A stretch of 64,000 bases of DNA from UBA1757 sp963617485 (GTDB lineage: Bacteria > Bacteroidota > Bacteroidia > Bacteroidales > UBA1402): the NCBI GenBank assembly GCA_963617485.1, contig CAVEPA010000008.1, positions 1-64,000 of the forward strand, given 5' to 3'. The translations under genes and the position numbers were made by a program. This document shows positions 62,058-64,000 of this stretch, in pieces. The notes beneath the pieces were generated by a model. It was not told where the DNA came from and ran no database searches. It saw nothing but the letters and a program-made list of their open reading frames with translations. How positions within the stretch are numbered: the first letter of the stretch is position 1; every line of letters begins with the position of its first letter.

Positions 62058-62870
62058 TTATTGCAAAAAATCGGCCCAATAAAAGCAGTCATCAAAAAAG
62101 GCCTGTAGATGAACTTCTTGGCGGAAAATGCCGAAGACCGAAGAACCGCTGCCCGACATGGCGGCGTAGATGGCTCCCTGGCGGTACATTTCCTCTTTGA
62201 GTTGGCCTATTTCGGGATACTTGGCAAAAATACCGGCTTCGAAATCGTTCACAATCTTGTCTTTCCATGATTCAATGGGGAGGCTTATGAGTTCGCGAAG
62301 AGAACTCTCGGGTTGCCGCGCTTGGACACCGGCGTAGGCCTGGGCGGTGGAAACATGGATGTCAGGCTTTACCAGCACCAGGTAATAGCCCTTCAGACTA
62401 AGGTCGATATGGCTGAATATATCGCCTTTGCCTTCTGCGAAGACGCTCTGTCCGCTAACGAAAAAGCGGCAGTCGGCACCCAAACGGCTGGCCAACTCTT
62501 CCAGTCGGGCAGTGGAAACCCCCAGTTCTTGGGCCTGGTTTATCAGCGTCAGGGCAAAGGCGGCATCGGACGAGCCTCCGCCCAGTCCTGCGCCGCAAGG
62601 AATGTTTTTGTGCAGATAGAGCCGACAGGGTTGTACTTGGGGATACTCGCTTTTGAGCAGGCGATAGGCCCGACACACCAGATTGTCGTCTTGCGGACCC
62701 TCAAGGTCGATGCCGCTCAGCTGTAGGGAGAACTCCCGGTCGGGAACACATTCCAGCGCGTCGCGGCAGGGAATGGGGTAGAAGACGGTTTCTATATTGT
62801 GGTAACCGTCGGGCCGTTTGGCAATGATGCGCAGTCCGAGGTTGATTTTGGCATTGGGAAAACAAATCAT
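62058..62870 (-). CDS. ispE: 4-diphosphocytidyl-2-C-methyl-D-erythritol kinase
   Basis: A 270-residue GHMP kinase that phosphorylates CDP-ME in the non-mevalonate isoprenoid pathway. Signs are FPNAKINLGLRIIAKRPDGYHNIETVFYPI at the start, the ATP motif PCGAGLGGGSSDAA, and MSGSGSSVFGIF near the end. Length is normal. It is a single gene with its own promoter box at 62891-62898. Confidence 0.94.
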   Translation of the reverse strand: MICFPNAKINLGLRIIAKRPDGYHNIETVFYPIPCRDALECVPDREFSLQLSGIDLEGPQDDNLVCRAYRLLKSEYPQVQPCRLYLHKNIPCGAGLGGGSSDAAFALTLINQAQELGVSTARLEELASRLGADCRFFVSGQSVFAEGKGDIFSHIDLSLKGYYLVLVKPDIHVSTAQAYAGVQARQPESSLRELISLPIESWKDKIVNDFEAGIFAKYPEIGQLKEEMYRQGAIYAAMSGSGSSVFGIFRQEVHLQAFFDDCFYWADFLQ

Positions 62871-62890
62871 AGTTCGGGGTCTTTTATCGG

Positions 62891-62898
62891 CAAAGATA
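62891..62898 (-). promoter_or_regulatory. Promoter -7 box for ispE
   Basis: The minus strand reads TATCTTTG (TAnnTTTG), 21 bases before the ispE start codon. Confidence 0.6.
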
Positions 62899-62975
62899 AT
62901 GCAAAACCATCTCGATTGTTGACAACTTGTTGATAAGAAAAAGCGGAATTATTTTTCAGCGCGAGACTATCGGCT

Positions 62976-62983
62976 TACCTTTG
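62976..62983 (+). promoter_or_regulatory. Promoter -7 box for dnaB
   Basis: TACCTTTG fits TAnnTTTG, 20 bases before the dnaB ATG at 63003. Confidence 0.55.
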
Positions 62984-63002
62984 TCATCGTAAGAGAAAAT
63001 AT

Positions 63003-64000
63003 ATGGACAAAGCTAAAGTGGTGTACAAGAAAACACCCGTCAAACCCGAAGATATCGGTCGTATGCAACCGCAGGCCCGCGAACTGGAAGAAGCTGTGCT
63101 GGGTGCCTTGATGCTGGAGAAGGACGCATTTTCCAAGGTGTCCGAGATTCTTAAGCCGGAGCATTTCTACGAGAAAGCCAATCAAACCATTTTCCAGGCG
63201 ATACAGAACCTGTCCATCAAACAGGAACCTGTTGATATCCTTACCGTGCAGGATGCTCTGCGCCGCAACGACCAGCTGGATGAAGTGGGCGGTGTGACTT
63301 ATTTGGTCAGCCTTACCGACAACGTGGTGTCTACTGCACATTTGGAATACCATGCCCGTATCGTAGCGCAGAAATACCTGGCCCGCGAACTCATCCGCTA
63401 TTCGATGGAAATCCAGGCCAAGGCCTTTGATGAAACCACCGATGTGAAAGACCTTATGCAAGAGGCTGAGTCGGGTCTGTTTGAACTTTCGCAGCAGTCG
63501 CTCAAAAAGGAAGTGGTGCAGATTAACCCCATCATTGATGAAGCCTTGAAGCGTATGCAGCTGGCTGCTCAGCGCAGCGACGGTCTTAGCGGTCTGCCCA
63601 CCGGTTTCGCAGAATTGGACAAGATAACTTCCGGCTGGCAGAAATCCGACCTTATCATCATTGCCGCTCGTCCCGCTATGGGTAAGACGGCTTTTGCGTT
63701 GTCCATGGCTAAGAATATGGCTGTCAACTACCAGGTGCCCGTGGGGCTGTTCTCTTTGGAAATGTCCAATGTGCAGCTGGTTAATCGTCTGATAGTCAAT
63801 ACCTGTTCCATGCCAGGCGAGAAAATCAAGAATGGTCGTCTCACATCGCAGGAATGGCAGTTGCTCGACCAACAGCTCAAAGAACTTTATGACGCGCCCA
63901 TTTATATCGACGATACGCCCAGCCTTTCGGTGTTCGAGTTTTCCACCAAGGCCCGCCGTCTGGTCAAGGAGCATGGGGTGCAGATTCTGATGATAGACTA
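63003..64000 (+). CDS. dnaB: Replicative DNA helicase DnaB (cut by the window end)
   Basis: The first 332 residues of DnaB, running off the window. The N-terminal domain shows MQPQARELEEAVLGALMLEKDAF and VGGVTYLVSLTDNV; the ATPase domain starts at GLPTGFAELDKITSGWQKSDLIIIAARPAMGKTAFAL, containing Walker A ARPAMGKTAF, followed by VPVGLFSLEMSNVQLVNRL. The reading frame is intact to position 64000. No intein is visible in the part seen; the region after the window edge, a common intein site, cannot be checked. Confidence 0.95.
   Translation, partial: MDKAKVVYKKTPVKPEDIGRMQPQARELEEAVLGALMLEKDAFSKVSEILKPEHFYEKANQTIFQAIQNLSIKQEPVDILTVQDALRRNDQLDEVGGVTYLVSLTDNVVSTAHLEYHARIVAQKYLARELIRYSMEIQAKAFDETTDVKDLMQEAESGLFELSQQSLKKEVVQINPIIDEALKRMQLAAQRSDGLSGLPTGFAELDKITSGWQKSDLIIIAARPAMGKTAFALSMAKNMAVNYQVPVGLFSLEMSNVQLVNRLIVNTCSMPGEKIKNGRLTSQEWQLLDQQLKELYDAPIYIDDTPSLSVFEFSTKARRLVKEHGVQILMID

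Noticed and set aside
1..64000. tRNA or rRNA genes
   Set aside because: No cloverleaf or TpsiC-like box with a matching acceptor arm was seen in the spacers, and no rRNA-like stretch is present. A tRNA search program would settle this.

Overview
The window comes from a bacterium of the order Bacteroidales (phylum Bacteroidota). The signs are a SusC/SusD pair, a Bat aerotolerance operon, BACON and CotH lipoproteins, a propeller/AraC regulator, a KorABC-type 2-oxoacid:ferredoxin oxidoreductase, and repeated Bacteroidota promoter boxes (TAnnTTTG) upstream of genes without Shine-Dalgarno sequences. Moderate GC and abundant plant-polysaccharide enzymes suit a gut or rumen commensal. Genus cannot be fixed from the sequence alone.

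Layout. 0.2-1.6 kb: a PL10 pectate lyase. 1.7-12.2 kb: an HU protein, a membrane-anchored HU-LysM fusion, then MoxR, DUF58, BatA-E, a PAP2 phosphatase and a small HTH protein. 12.2-15.4 kb (minus): a TPP riboswitch controlling a TonB receptor and PnuC-type transporter, probably for thiamine. 15.5-25.9 kb (minus): GH127, GH51, CotH, GH27 and a second GH127-type enzyme. 26.0-41.9 kb (plus): a propeller/AraC regulator, SusC, SusD, a surface lipoprotein with repeated domains, and three related lipoproteins with HEIGH metallopeptidase motifs. 42-48.5 kb: an orphan nuclease-fold protein, holA, glgB, a YhcH protein and a cation/proton antiporter. 48.5-51.1 kb: an AT-rich, repeat-bearing island with an XRE regulator, a RibD-like reductase and the wreck of a RhuM/Fic-like gene. 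51.2-56.3 kb: pyrK-pyrD, a small lipoprotein and an AsmA-like protein. 56.3-59.1 kb: trmD, a cobalamin riboswitch with a DUF4465 lipoprotein, and a DUF3078 protein. 59.2-64 kb: kor operon with a 57-residue membrane protein, ispE, and the start of dnaB.

The most interesting unit is 15.5-41.9 kb, two divergent operons that look like one utilization locus. Its activities (beta-L-arabinofuranosidases, alpha-L-arabinofuranosidase, GH27 alpha-galactosidase/beta-L-arabinopyranosidase, and three putative surface metallopeptidases) match the bonds in plant extensins: Hyp-linked beta-L-arabinofuranosides capped by an alpha-L-arabinofuranose, Ser-linked alpha-galactose, and the peptide backbone. I propose, as inference, a hydroxyproline-rich glycoprotein utilization locus. 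Its regulator is also unusual: it has kept a kinase dimerization-like segment with Glu where the phospho-accepting His belongs, and it lacks the ATPase and receiver domains.
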